This document shows positions 18,590 to 29,427 of a DNA stretch of 64,000 bases, piece by piece. A program made the translations under genes and the position numbers. Each line of letters begins with the position of its first letter. Position 1 is the stretch's first letter. Below the pieces are notes generated by a model. It did no database searches, was not told the origin of the DNA, and saw nothing but the letters and a program-made list of their open reading frames with translations. The DNA is from Brettanomyces bruxellensis (taxonomy: Eukaryota > Ascomycota > Pichiomycetes > Pichiales > Pichiaceae): the NCBI RefSeq assembly GCF_011074885.1, contig NC_054688.1:1488001-1552000 (forward strand). Reading direction: 5' to 3'.

Positions 18590-21500
18590 ATGGCAGCCAA
18601 AGGCGGCAAAAGTGCCGTAAGACAAAGAAAAAAAGATTCTTCGAAACACTTTAGCGCCAGAAGAATCAAGCATCGGACTTTTACCGGATGTGATACATGT
18701 CGGCGGAGAAAAGTGAAGTGCGATGGTGCACGGCCTGTGTGCATGAGATGCAAGAAGTCGAACCGCGTTTGTGCAGGTTACGGCATAAAGTTGAAGTATG
18801 CAGAAGTCCTGGTGTTGGCAGGAAGAAATGAGCCACATTTGGAAAAGTTGAAGATGAAACGGGATGATAGTGGCACGAACTCCGATATCAGTGATGGCCC
18901 GAAGCGGCAACGAATTCCGTTCTGCCGTTATCCCAGAACCCAGCGCTATTTATACGAGAGGGATGTGGAAAATGCGTTGGATCGATGTTTTGTGAGTGAG
19001 GGTCAGAGTTCCAGCTTTGTTGGTCCCTTCACCTGCTTTAGATTAGAGCAAGTTGTTTCAATCAGGAGTCAGAACATTGCTAAGGCCAGCTCTGAGGACG
19101 GATCGTTGTCCAGCGTATCGCAAAGATCGGATTTGATGAGTCCGGCAGCCTTGAAGCCGTCTATTGAAAATATACTCAACGGGAATGAAACCGGAGGTAA
19201 GGGTGTTGTGATCTACAGGGGCGGAAACAACAGTATTATCAGCACTAGAAGTGGGGGGAGTATCATCAGCAATAGAAGTGGGGATAGTATTATCAGCACT
19301 AAAAGTGGGGGTAGTATTATCAGCACTAAAAGTGGGAGTAGTATTATCAGCACTAGAAGTGGGGGTAGTATCATCAGCACTAGAAGTGGGGGTATTATCG
19401 GCAATAGAAGTCCAAGCAGTATTATCAGCAATAGAAGTGTTCCCAGTGGTATTGTTGCCAACAGAAGTGCTACAAACAGCATTATTCCCAGCATAAGCGC
19501 CAGTAGTGTCAGCGGCAGAAGCAGCATAGACTCCTCTCTGATTGGTAGTCCTCAACAAGTTGATATGACGCAAAAAGAGACGGGTAACGAAGTTGCATCG
19601 CCAAGAAATTTAGACACACATTCAAACTTTTCAAACAACTCCACAGACCAGATCATCCCCAGAAAGATCTGGATTCACCCAAAGTTCCAAAAAGACGCCT
19701 TCACAACGTATTGCACTCTTCTCGGGGATGTTCCAACTGGAGAGCCGGACTGGGAAACTGTCAAGCGGGTGGTGTTTTCCGATTATTCTGGAATCACGGA
19801 GTCCCTGCAATGCCGAATAGTGGATAAGTTCGGCCTGACGGACGACCAGGTGCTGCGGAGATGCCGGCGGAAAATCCTCCAGCTTGGGCAGCAGCTGCAG
19901 ATAAATGAGATTCGGGTGTATCCAAGCGAGTCACGGGTGTGCCTACTGCTTCAAAACAGCAAGATCCGGCAGTTGATGACGTTGTTTGTGCAGTATAGCG
20001 GCAAGTGTGTGCCCGTGTCGTTTGAAAAAGGAGTAATGAGTGGTGTAGTCGTTCAGGTTGTGTACAAGGTGATTGGAGAGCTTGTTGTATCCGGAATGGA
20101 TTGCCACAGTGACAAAAATAAGCGCCCAGATGCATCTGCAAAGCCAGAAACAGGGCCGGAAAGTGGATTGAGCAGCTTTCCAGAGTACTGCCAGTTGTTA
20201 CGCGAGACGTTGGCTGAGTCGGCGCTAGCATTGGGCGCTTATCAGCAGTACCGAGTACTATATAGCAGCTTTGGGCTGTACAAGGACTCAAGGCACTATC
20301 TCTCCTGCTTTATCCTCTTGCGTGATGTTGTGCAGTTGAACACGTCGAGGTTGCTTTCTCAACTTACGGTGAAAAGCAGCGAGGACGACCCGGTCTGTGA
20401 GATCGATGATGAACTGATAGGCATGTTGATTGCAGGCGGGATGGTCGAGGAGTTGTTGATCACGTTGGTTCTCTGTGTTAAGGTGGATGAGCAGGTGGAT
20501 GTGGTTGTCAACTTCAAACTTTTGTACACTGTGATGCAGGCAGTGAGGGAGAAATTGCTGGATGCCAAGGTGGCTGGTAGCAGTGTGGCTGAGTTACTCA
20601 CGTGGGTGAAGTACTTCCACTTTTTCTACTATGCGACTGCCACCATTGACGTTGAGCATTACCAGATAAAGGAGCCTGGCTTTGAGGACTTGGACGAGAA
20701 CTACAATGTGATCAAGCAGTTCAACTTTGAGGATTCGTTCCGGCCTGACGAATATGCCCGTATTGAAATACAGCCTAGGAAGATTACTGATGGTGAGAGT
20801 GACGAGAGACTCGGGAAGGAGGACTCGGATGGTAGTGAGTCTGAGGGGAGTGAATATGATGAGAATGAGTCAGAAGAAAGTGAGTACAGTAAGGAAGATT
20901 TGGAGGTAAAGCTTCCAGCAAGGTTGGCCAACCGTCCAAAGGTGAAAGACCGGCCTCCGAGATCGTTCACAGTTCATTTTGGGTTTGGAAATGAGGATGG
21001 AGAGGGGAGTGATGGTGAGAGTGATGAAAGTGATGAGGAAATGAGCGATGGTGAAAGTGATGAAAGTGATGAGGGAATGAGTGATGATGAAAGTGATGAA
21101 AATTATGATGAGATTAGTGGAAGTAATGACAATTCTTATAATCACGCTAACAAACGTCAGCAGAATACTTGGAAAAGCCTCAAGAAGAAAACAAGAATCA
21201 ATGATAAAGGCATCAAGGTGGATGTTTTGACGGGCCTAACTGTCGACCAGCAGTGCATGCCTCGCTTTGAAAGGCAGCAGATGACTTCCACCGATAAAAA
21301 GATACACATCCCAAACCATCCAACTCCGGAAACACTGGTTGGAGTATCCATGATAGAGCTCAACTATGCACTGCCGATGTCACTACTTGATTTGATGATA
21401 CGCACAATCACGATATCGAACCACCGGAACTGGTTTCTACGCAAGAAAGTGTTTCCTAGAAACTTTCCGAAGTTCTGTTGCGATCTCGAGGATGACCTTG

Positions 21501-22036
21501 TTTCATGGAGAATACCGTGGGACTTGTATGAGGACACCTTGGAGAACGAGCAGCAGTTCCACAGCAAGTTCCACGAGGCTTTGTACCACATGATCATGTG
21601 CTTTTACAACGCAATTCTCATGTTTTTCTACCGCATTATCAAGGACATGGACCCCAGTCTCTTGCAGAATTACGTCACCTCAGCTTTAACACACATGGAA
21701 AAGCTCCGGAGCATTTCCATGGACCAGTCCTTCAGCAGTGAGTATGTAGTGTTTCCATCTTTTTGGACGTATTTCCTGTGTGGCTCGGATGCCGTTAACA
21801 TAGACATTCAAAGGAGATACGACAGTTTGGGTAGCTGGTGGTTCAATTCTGGCAGCAAGTGGATAGGAAGACAGATGATGCTTGAGATATGGAGGGGCCG
21901 GAACTACGGGATGAGTGTTGATCGGCAGATTTCGGGAAACTCGGTTCCAAACAGCTCACGAATCGAGGCTTCTGAGGAAACAGAGACTTCCTGGCTTGAT
22001 TTGGTGAAGGGATGGGAGATGTCTGGGTTTCATTAG
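18590..22036 (+). CDS. ARG81: Zn2Cys6 transcription factor, ARG81-like
   Basis: The protein has 1148 residues from the ATG at 18590; frame upstream of this has only a GTG. The zinc cluster is complete: C34, C37, C44, C51, C54 and C61, in TFTGCDTCRRRKVKCD, followed by GYGIKLKY. The GC-TC-R-RKVKCD and GY-IKL context is that of Arg81, the arginine-sensing subunit of the ArgR-Mcm1 complex. The C-terminal region (YVVFPSFWTYFLCGSDAVNI, then IGRQMMLEIWRGRN) is typical of large fungal zinc-cluster regulators. A nine-residue repeat around SIISTRSGG covers residues ~214-287. Acidic Ser/Asp/Glu repeats cover ~735-845. Both are of low complexity and may vary in length. The family is firm, the specific symbol less so. 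Confidence 0.6.
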   Translation: MAAKGGKSAVRQRKKDSSKHFSARRIKHRTFTGCDTCRRRKVKCDGARPVCMRCKKSNRVCAGYGIKLKYAEVLVLAGRNEPHLEKLKMKRDDSGTNSDISDGPKRQRIPFCRYPRTQRYLYERDVENALDRCFVSEGQSSSFVGPFTCFRLEQVVSIRSQNIAKASSEDGSLSSVSQRSDLMSPAALKPSIENILNGNETGGKGVVIYRGGNNSIISTRSGGSIISNRSGDSIISTKSGGSIISTKSGSSIISTRSGGSIISTRSGGIIGNRSPSSIISNRSVPSGIVANRSATNSIIPSISASSVSGRSSIDSSLIGSPQQVDMTQKETGNEVASPRNLDTHSNFSNNSTDQIIPRKIWIHPKFQKDAFTTYCTLLGDVPTGEPDWETVKRVVFSDYSGITESLQCRIVDKFGLTDDQVLRRCRRKILQLGQQLQINEIRVYPSESRVCLLLQNSKIRQLMTLFVQYSGKCVPVSFEKGVMSGVVVQVVYKVIGELVVSGMDCHSDKNKRPDASAKPETGPESGLSSFPEYCQLLRETLAESALALGAYQQYRVLYSSFGLYKDSRHYLSCFILLRDVVQLNTSRLLSQLTVKSSEDDPVCEIDDELIGMLIAGGMVEELLITLVLCVKVDEQVDVVVNFKLLYTVMQAVREKLLDAKVAGSSVAELLTWVKYFHFFYYATATIDVEHYQIKEPGFEDLDENYNVIKQFNFEDSFRPDEYARIEIQPRKITDGESDERLGKEDSDGSESEGSEYDENESEESEYSKEDLEVKLPARLANRPKVKDRPPRSFTVHFGFGNEDGEGSDGESDESDEEMSDGESDESDEGMSDDESDENYDEISGSNDNSYNHANKRQQNTWKSLKKKTRINDKGIKVDVLTGLTVDQQCMPRFERQQMTSTDKKIHIPNHPTPETLVGVSMIELNYALPMSLLDLMIRTITISNHRNWFLRKKVFPRNFPKFCCDLEDDLVSWRIPWDLYEDTLENEQQFHSKFHEALYHMIMCFYNAILMFFYRIIKDMDPSLLQNYVTSALTHMEKLRSISMDQSFSSEYVVFPSFWTYFLCGSDAVNIDIQRRYDSLGSWWFNSGSKWIGRQMMLEIWRGRNYGMSVDRQISGNSVPNSSRIEASEETETSWLDLVKGWEMSGFH
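19230..19450 (+). repeat. In-frame 27-base repeat coding for SIISTRSGG
   Basis: About eight imperfect copies of a 27-base unit (AGTATTATCAGCACTAGAAG and following) lie inside the zinc-cluster gene. All keep the reading frame. Confidence 0.8.
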
Positions 22037-22747
22037 GTGTATTAAGAATGTAAATTAGATGGTATAGTTAAAGTTAATGTAAAATACGGGGTATAATTGA
22101 AGTTGAATATGGGGTGTAATTGAAGGTGGATGGTATAATTACAGTTGTTTTGAGTTAGAAGATATAACTAAAGTTAATTAAATTAGATAATTAAAGCTCT
22201 TTTAAGTTAGACGATATAACCAAAGCTAATTAAATTAGAGAATATAATTGATCACTTAGTCATATGATATAATTATGGCTAATTTAAGATATGGGATATA
22301 ATCTAAGTTAGACGATATAAAAGCTAATTAAATTAGAGAATAGAATTCGTCACTTAAGTTAGATATAATTAAAGCTCTTTTAAGTTGGATGGTATAATAA
22401 AAATTCTTCTAGGTTGGACAATATAACTAAAGCTCTTTTAAGTCAGACGATATAACCAAAGCTCTTTTGAGATAACTAAAGCTACTTAAATTAGAGAATA
22501 TAATCGGTACTTCAGCTAGATGGTATAACTCAAGCCGGTTTAAAATAAAGGATGTAACTTGTGTTAGCTGATGTAAATCAGACGTATAATTAATCACTTT
22601 AGAGGATTTAATTCAAGTTACAAGTATAAGTCAATTACAATCACGTAAACCAAATTATCTCCAATTATTACATCACAAAAAGCAGTAAAAAGCTAGTTCA
22701 TACGCATAAGCGATTATGCCGATGCACATAAATAGGTGATTCCAGAC
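22037..22747. repeat. Convergent intergenic region with degenerate AT-rich repeats
   Basis: Between the 3' ends of the ARG81-like and SUL1 genes, from about 22060 to 22620, lie a dozen or more diverged copies of a unit of about 25-35 bases with the elements TATAACTAAAGCT, TTTTAAGTTAGACGA and AATTAAATTAGAGAATA. No gene is seen. Confidence 0.7.
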
Positions 22748-25306
22748 CTACTCAAACTCCGAGTAGGATGGAATGTTGAAGTGGAAATGAGGATGATCGG
22801 TGTCGTACAAAGCCACTAGGCGGTCGTACTTGACACCAGTGTCCAAATAGTCAATATGGTTGGAATCAGTCTGTGGTCTGTTGTCAACCGTCACGATAGA
22901 CAGAGGATCATCGGTGTCAGGTTCATCATCATTGGCTCCCGCGTGTCCAGCACTGCCTGCAGCCGATTCTATGTCACCACTTGCCCTCCGGAACGAGCTC
23001 ACCTTGCTGCCACCGAATCCGGCATTCACCAAAGCCCGGATGACCCAGGGGTTGATAATTCCAGAGAAGTGGATCTCGTACTCGCAGTTGCAGTACGTCT
23101 GCACGGCCTTCTTCAAGTCGATCAAGGCCTGGATCGACGTGGCGTCTATTCCGACGACCTGCGAGAAGTCCAAGTGCAAAACACGGAGTCTTGGTCTTGG
23201 ATCGTCGTTTTCGAGTCCATCCTGGCGCTTATTCTCCTCAATCTCGGCCTCGTTTCCATCCTGTGAGGAAGAAGTCCGCCTCGAAGCCCGGGCAGCGAAC
23301 TTTCCAATGGCCTTTAGCGAACCCTTGAAGGGATTCCGGACCACCAAGGGACCCGGATGGTTCCATGTGGGCTCTTTATTGGCCTTTCCGTTTCTCGTGA
23401 CCCGCTTTACTTCGTCCAGAATGGCATCCGCCTGCCTAGAGCTGTTTGGATATATGAAACTCTCGGACAAACGGTAGACAACGACACCTGGGGGAGGCGG
23501 AACGACATCCACTGCATTGTTGACGTATCTGGTGTGGACCTTGCTTGGATTTCCGGCAGTATGTGGTAGTGGGACCCACTCGAAGTGCGAGACAAGCTGC
23601 TTGGAGCCAGCCTGAGGAGAAGAGGTGGCATCTCCAGACTTTATCACCGGATTGACCGTTGAAACAACCTTGATTCTTCCCAAAACGGAGCCGTTTGTGA
23701 TGCAGAGCCTCCATAGAATGTGAGCAGCGGCTGCAGCCATGCAGAAGTAGATGCCGTTCTCTATGGCGGTGAAAACAGCGAGAAAGATACCGATGACGAA
23801 GATTGCACCGTCGATTGGTGCGACCCGGAAGAGGTTGAGCGTCACTTTGTAGGAGGGAATCAAGTCGCTGACAGCATGGATGATGATGGCACACAAGGCG
23901 GCCTTGGGGATGTAGTAGAAGGCAGAGGTGAAGCAGTAGATGGCCAAAAGCACACATGCGCCTCCGAACATACCGGAAAAGGGCGTCTTGACACCGCACT
24001 TGGACTTGAGGGCAGTTCTAGAGAAGGATCCTGTTGCTGGGTACGAGTGGAAGAACGTTCCCACCAAGTTGGTCACTCCGATGGCGATGAACTCCTGATT
24101 TGGGTTGATCTTGTAGTCGTTGATGCGGCCGAAGGACTTTGCGATCGAGATGTGCTCCAAGACGAGCACAATGGTTGCAACCGGGAGGTTGGAAGCAAGA
24201 TCTGCCGCCAATCCGGCCGGTGGGTGGAACATTTCAACATCCTGGAGACCCGAGTGGATCTTGCCGATGACACTGAATGGTGTTTTTTCCGTGGTTGGCC
24301 TGTGGCGGATCACTAAGTACGAGATGAGCGTGGCAAAGATGATCACAATGGCTGCTCTGACATGCTGCAAGTAGAAGTAGAACTTGTTCTTCGGGTATCT
24401 CCGGTAGAGCCTAGCTGCGAGGTACCTCCATGCGTAAAGAATGAAGAGACACACCAAGCCGAACGCTGCATCCACCTTGGTCCGGTGCAAGTTCTTCAAA
24501 GTGTTGATCACCACCTTGTAGGCGGCCTCCCTAGTGTTGACGTGCTTGTTGAAGCCCATGAGCCCTGGAACCTGGCCAACAATGATGCTGAAGGCCGATC
24601 CTCCCATGAAGGCCAACACTGCTGGCAAGGGGATGAGTTCAACGATGAATCCAAGCCGGAGAACGCCGATTGCAAACGTGATCGCACCACAGAGAAGTGC
24701 CAAGGTGGTTGCAATTTCCGGGCCCGTGTACTTATCACCGTACTTGCTCTGCATCCGTGTAATGATCTTTCCCACCTCCATACTCATGACTGCAACCGGG
24801 CCGATGGAAACATCCTTACTGGTTGCAAAAATCGAATACATGAGGAGGCCGATGAATGATGAGTACAAGCCGTACTCCGGGCTCAAACCGGCAAGCTGTG
24901 CGTACGACATTCCCTGGGGAACAAGCACAATTCCCACGGTTAGTCCGGCCACAAAGTCGCTGTATATCCACGAGGGCATGAACGGATAGTGTGCGATCCA
25001 TCCGGCAATCGGAAAAAGCGACTTCACATACCTCTTGGCCTTCTTTCCGGGATGCGAAGACACGTTCTTAAAGTAATCTTTCACAGTGATCACTTTTTGG
25101 TGGTAGTCCCCCACCTTCACATGCTGTTCCTCGGAAGAAACGGTCAAATCGTACTTTGGGAGCCCGTTAATGTAAGTTTTCTGCTCTTTGCCGATCGAAC
25201 CGGCGGAAGAACGACTACTTGCACCATCATAGTCACTTCCCTGCAACCTCTCGGTAATAACTTCCGTAGTGCCTGTTTTCTTGATACTGGCACCTCCGGT
25301 TGGCAT
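22748..25306 (-). CDS. SUL1: High-affinity sulfate permease, SulP family
   Basis: The protein has 852 residues. The SulP signature lies near the first helices (VGIVLVPQGMSYAQLAGL, then PEYGLYSSFIGLLMYSIFAT). About 10-12 membrane helices extend to roughly residue 540. A cytosolic STAS domain follows at about 610-760 (LRVLHLDFSQVVGIDATSIQ). This matches yeast Sul1/Sul2, which import sulfate by proton symport at the plasma membrane; the Sul1 versus Sul2 choice cannot be made here. A TCACGTGA site lies 656 bases upstream of the start, consistent with control by Cbf1-Met4. The encoded protein is intact and of the usual length. Confidence 0.92.
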   Translation of the reverse strand: MPTGGASIKKTGTTEVITERLQGSDYDGASSRSSAGSIGKEQKTYINGLPKYDLTVSSEEQHVKVGDYHQKVITVKDYFKNVSSHPGKKAKRYVKSLFPIAGWIAHYPFMPSWIYSDFVAGLTVGIVLVPQGMSYAQLAGLSPEYGLYSSFIGLLMYSIFATSKDVSIGPVAVMSMEVGKIITRMQSKYGDKYTGPEIATTLALLCGAITFAIGVLRLGFIVELIPLPAVLAFMGGSAFSIIVGQVPGLMGFNKHVNTREAAYKVVINTLKNLHRTKVDAAFGLVCLFILYAWRYLAARLYRRYPKNKFYFYLQHVRAAIVIIFATLISYLVIRHRPTTEKTPFSVIGKIHSGLQDVEMFHPPAGLAADLASNLPVATIVLVLEHISIAKSFGRINDYKINPNQEFIAIGVTNLVGTFFHSYPATGSFSRTALKSKCGVKTPFSGMFGGACVLLAIYCFTSAFYYIPKAALCAIIIHAVSDLIPSYKVTLNLFRVAPIDGAIFVIGIFLAVFTAIENGIYFCMAAAAAHILWRLCITNGSVLGRIKVVSTVNPVIKSGDATSSPQAGSKQLVSHFEWVPLPHTAGNPSKVHTRYVNNAVDVVPPPPGVVVYRLSESFIYPNSSRQADAILDEVKRVTRNGKANKEPTWNHPGPLVVRNPFKGSLKAIGKFAARASRRTSSSQDGNEAEIEENKRQDGLENDDPRPRLRVLHLDFSQVVGIDATSIQALIDLKKAVQTYCNCEYEIHFSGIINPWVIRALVNAGFGGSKVSSFRRASGDIESAAGSAGHAGANDDEPDTDDPLSIVTVDNRPQTDSNHIDYLDTGVKYDRLVALYDTDHPHFHFNIPSYSEFE

Positions 25307-26520
25307 TTTATGGTGTAGTTGTTGAAGTTGTGGAAATTGTTGAAATTTCTGCTTATTCCTGATGTGTCTAAATACCGGATCAATAGCTGGCGAAAAGTAG
25401 CTGCCTATGCTAATGTAGTTTTCACCCTTGTATAACCTACGTTGATCTTAACTAAACTACAAGAATCTACGATGCTTTTATACATAGAAGTAAGAAGTGG
25501 TCAGTATACATGAAAGTTCATGCTTCTCCACCTTTTATTACCTTTGCACACTTTCCTACTTCTGCCACCCCTGTTCTGTTATGCTTTACTGCGCATGTTT
25601 TTTTTTTCCGTCTTCAGGAAAGCCACCACTATCTGCTGCCTATTCCAGCCACACGGCAAAGAAGAAGAAAAAAAAAAAACTTAAAAAAAAATTTAGACGC
25701 TGGAAAAATAGCACCCACAATGCCCAACAAAGCCAAACCTACACGTCGTGCCCACTACCCGGCACCCGACTAAAATCCTATCCTGAACTTTTCAATCCTC
25801 TCGCCTCCACCATACGAGTTTGCTGTCAATGCCACGTTTCACTGATCTTATCTACTCTTTGTTCTCGCAATGACATCAGATCCAACAATGCGAACTACAA
25901 TCTGATCAGCGAGAAATTTTTCCTGCTTGAGCAGCACTAAGTTCCTGGTGCACGCGAAAAGTCACGTGATAACGCCCAAGCGCTGCAGCAATTGCTTCAG
26001 TTGAAGAATATCATTTGACATCGCGTCATAATGCTCACATTGGGGGAAGTGCGGCGTTTTCTTAATACTGCCAGTCAAGTGACATACGGCAATTTGCTAT
26101 ATGTGCTCAAATTGAATGTCTGCCCCACCAATTTCCCACTTTTTCACCAGCAGAATAGATTTGAAATGTGGGTCTATATATATTTGCTTGGTATAATTGG
26201 AAGTCAATTCCCGATGTGCTGAATTGTAGTAGTACAAACCCCGTTCTTTTGGTCTGTCTCCTCTATTTTAGAGTGCTAGCTAGCTCCGATATTTCATTTC
26301 TTAATCTTTCATGGCCAATAGGATTTCGGTAATATGTCATGATTTAATATTGCTAGTGCTAGCTCAGTATTCACTCCATATTAGCTCCACATTGCTAGCT
26401 TAATCTTGCTTACATATCTAGCCTACACGTACACCCCTTTTGTTGTGGATTACTCTGCAATACTGCATTGAAATACGCGTACACACAAAATTGCGTAATG
26501 TGCACACACACTTGTTCACT
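25307..26520. other. Long SUL1 promoter region
   Basis: This gap is the upstream region of SUL1 and the 3' flank of BNA5. It contains A-runs at 25669-25690, the TCACGTGA site, and a cluster of GCTAGC/CTAGCT sequences at 26275-26405. Short open frames here look random. Confidence 0.6.
25962..25969. promoter_or_regulatory. TCACGTGA (Cbf1-type E-box) upstream of SUL1
   Basis: This is the palindromic octamer TCACGTGA, the preferred Cbf1 site of yeast sulfur genes. It lies 656 bases before the SUL1 ATG. Function is inferred from motif and context. Confidence 0.6.
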
Positions 26521-27909
26521 TTAGATTCTCTCGATCTTCTCAAACGCATCAGTTAACACCTTCACACACTCATAGCAGTCGGAAAACGAGTTGTAGGATG
26601 GAACCGGAGCAATTCTGATAACATCAGGCTTCCGATCATCGCAGATCACACCATGCTTGTTCAAATATCCAAACACTAACGGCATGATATTTCCTCTTTT
26701 ATCGAAGTTTTCCGGTCCAAGAAGCAGTGAGAGTTGCGCACCCCTTTGATCGGGATCGGAAGGTGTTATGATGGTGAAAAATGGGCTTTCAGTTGGAAGA
26801 TTTTCGGGCCCCCTGTAGTACTTAGAGGCCTTGAGAAGTTTTTCCAAGTATGAGGTCAGAGCCCTGGATTTTCGCCTTAAAGCATCGATTCCGCCGCACT
26901 TATCGAAAGTTTTCAAAGCTGAAAGTAGGCTGACAACATCGATCACACTAGGATTACTCTGCCGGAAGCTTAAGGCACTTTCGGTAGGCTCGAATTTTTC
27001 AATCATGTCAAACCTGTTTCCAGCATTGTTTCCCCACCATCCAGCAGGCCGAGGACGCCAATTTTTGCCCTTGACATGTCTTTCGTTTACGAAAATGCCG
27101 CCGATTGCTCCAGGGCCCGAGTTCATGTACTTGTATGAGCACCAGGCAGCAAAGTCTACATTCCAATCGTGTAATTGTAAGTCAACATTGCCAAAAGCGT
27201 GTGCCAAATCCCATCCCACGACGCATCCCTTCCTGTGGGCGGCCTCTGTAATTCCTTTGATGTCGAAATACTGCCCTGTGTAGTACTGAATGCCTGAAAA
27301 GCACACCACTGCAATTGAATCGCCTTCTTTATCAATTTCCGCCAAGATATCCAGCGTCCGAAGGCTATATTCGCCCTTCCGAGGGCTCAGCTGAATGAGG
27401 GCATCCTCCTTGTATCCATGAAGTTTGACCTGGTTCAATATCGCGTAGTAGTCTGAAGGAAATGCGTGTTTCTCGAATAAAATCTTGTATCGATTCTGGG
27501 TTGGCCGATAGAAAGTGAGCAGGAGTGAGTTCAAGTTCATCGTCAATGTACCCATACAGGCAACTTCGCACTCGTTGGCACCAACAACTTTTGCCAAATA
27601 CGGAACTACCGGTAGATCAATATCTACCCAGTTGGTAAGTCCTTTTTCCTTCATAGGGTGTCTGAAATGCGATTCGACACCCCTTAAACCCCATGCTTTC
27701 AGCTCATTCTCCACTGCCTCCATTGTAGATTTTGGCATTAGTCCAAGGGAGTTCCCACACAAGTAATTGACTGCACTCTCTTGTCTTTTACTCTTGGGTA
27801 AATCCTCTTCTTTCAAACCCATAGAAGAAAACGTAGGAAAAACGAACAACTCTGAATGGTTTCCATACTTTTCATCTAAATCGTGTGCCTCCTTTTTAAA
27901 GTCTGGCAT
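26521..27909 (-). CDS. BNA5: Kynureninase
   Basis: The protein has 462 residues from the first in-frame ATG (27909); upstream codons are open but contain no ATG before a TGA. It is a fold-type I PLP enzyme. Landmarks are NYLCGNSLGLMPKS near the N-terminus, the ligand region VGWDLAHAFGN, and the PLP lysine K260 in WCSYKYMNSGPGAIGG, followed by RPAGWWG. The reaction is cleavage of kynurenine or 3-hydroxykynurenine to anthranilate or 3-hydroxyanthranilate plus alanine, a step in de novo NAD synthesis from tryptophan. The gene is intact and close to the usual length. The adjacent SUL1 is not functionally linked. Confidence 0.95.
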   Translation of the reverse strand: MPDFKKEAHDLDEKYGNHSELFVFPTFSSMGLKEEDLPKSKRQESAVNYLCGNSLGLMPKSTMEAVENELKAWGLRGVESHFRHPMKEKGLTNWVDIDLPVVPYLAKVVGANECEVACMGTLTMNLNSLLLTFYRPTQNRYKILFEKHAFPSDYYAILNQVKLHGYKEDALIQLSPRKGEYSLRTLDILAEIDKEGDSIAVVCFSGIQYYTGQYFDIKGITEAAHRKGCVVGWDLAHAFGNVDLQLHDWNVDFAAWCSYKYMNSGPGAIGGIFVNERHVKGKNWRPRPAGWWGNNAGNRFDMIEKFEPTESALSFRQSNPSVIDVVSLLSALKTFDKCGGIDALRRKSRALTSYLEKLLKASKYYRGPENLPTESPFFTIITPSDPDQRGAQLSLLLGPENFDKRGNIMPLVFGYLNKHGVICDDRKPDVIRIAPVPSYNSFSDCYECVKVLTDAFEKIERI

Positions 27910-28643
27910 GTCTGGCAATTGAATTTCGGCTTTCGTTTGGTCGGTTTCTGATAGATGGATGTTGTCTTGGAAAAAAGGGTGTATGAAAATTGGACAAATA
28001 GTTAGAATTCACTCTTGAAAAAAAGGAGTGAAGGATTGGACGCATTTTTACCAACGAGGTAATTCGCAGAAGTTTGATTAGCCGAGAAAAAAATGAAAAA
28101 AAAAAATTGCAATCCTGGAAAATATGTTGGCAAGTCCAAACAGTAGGAGTCTGACTAATAAATTAGGTTTATATTCCAAAGGCGCTATATAAAGGCAGCA
28201 TTCTGTAATTAAAGTATGAGTGCTTGAGTACTTTCAAATTTTATATACATATTCCAAAGATTTTGGTCATTATTTTACAATAACTTTGTATGATGCTAAA
28301 ATACCTATAAAACCCCGAAAATGACTTCTTTGTGTACAAAATGCATCCAGACACAATTGAGTACTGTAGCAAATGAGCACAACGTGCTTTTAGCAGCCTA
28401 TTAGCTTTTAAAGTAGCACTGACAGCCAAAGTGTTTTCCGAAATACGAGGAAAGTACAACTACTCACGGTAAAGCAACTTTTTTTCTCTAACAATAAAAG
28501 CACCACTCCAAGATTACATAAGTACAAAGATGGCACGCAGATGAACGGAGAGAGTGAAACTTGCATAAATACCAACATACTTCGATCATTTCTTACGGAA
28601 GAAAATACCGTCACACAACGACAGAAATACATGCAATATCCTC

Positions 28644-28655
28644 AGTCGATCGACT
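28644..28655. promoter_or_regulatory. Palindrome AGTCGATCGACT
   Basis: This perfect 12-base palindrome is followed nine bases later by ATCGACGT. It shares the TCGATCGA core with 13567-13582 and 55661-55674. Confidence 0.35.
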
Positions 28656-29286
28656 AGAATCGACGTGACGGAAATTCCGTACATGTGCTTCTGATTTAGC
28701 AGATTAACATCTCATGTGAATGACTTGAAATCGCAGTGAAATGACCATTTATTCTCTTTGTTAAACTGTTGCGGACATGATGAATCTTGACAAATGCTGA
28801 AAAAATTTCGGTCACCGTCAATATTCTGTATTTATGCCGTGCACATAAAATCTGCCTTAGGAATAGGCCGAAAAGTGCGAAGACAAAGGCAGCGAGCCAA
28901 ATGAAATCCCAAAGAGGAAACCAACTACTCTCCTTATGCACAGAAGGATCCGGAAGAGGATCAAAAACTGTACTTTCTGTCTGAAGTTATGCATGCCATT
29001 GTTTATATTTGGCTGGATGTGGTATGTGGTGCGTGATATAGGCCTTTAAACAGCAAAGTGACAAATCTGCCCCGCTTAATGCTTATTTCGGTTTGCAAAC
29101 TAGTGGAAAGGGAGGTGAACAACGGCAAAAAGCCGCTCGCATGGTGATTTCTGTGCAGGTATTTGCAGGCATGCTGTTTTATGCTCAATTCAGTATTGTT
29201 CAGGCAGCTGACCGAAACAGATTGCATGGATTGTCCTCTATCGGAGATTAGCATGTAAAACAGGAGAAGCAGTTACCGCTATCAGA

Positions 29287-29294
29287 TATAAATA
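29287..29294 (+). promoter_or_regulatory. TATA box (TATAAATA) of the wall-protein gene
   Basis: A TATAAATA sequence lies 134-141 bases before the ATG at 29428, a normal spacing for a strongly expressed yeast gene. Confidence 0.5.
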
Positions 29295-29427
29295 AGCCCC
29301 CAAACGCACAATATGTAGCGGTAATATGTGGTGATAATACCTGACCAAAGTGGACTAAACATCAAGCCGAAGAGTAACAAGTCTTTGAAACTTGAAATCC
29401 AGCTTGTGCATCGATAAAGCAAATACA

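Larger units (their letters stand above)
27910..29427. other. Intergenic, holds a TCGATCGA palindrome and a TATA box
   Basis: This region lies between the divergent BNA5 and wall-protein genes. It includes an AGTCGATCGACT palindrome at 28644-28655 and a TATA element at 29287-29294. Short open frames have no protein-like character. No RNA gene is recognised. Confidence 0.55.
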
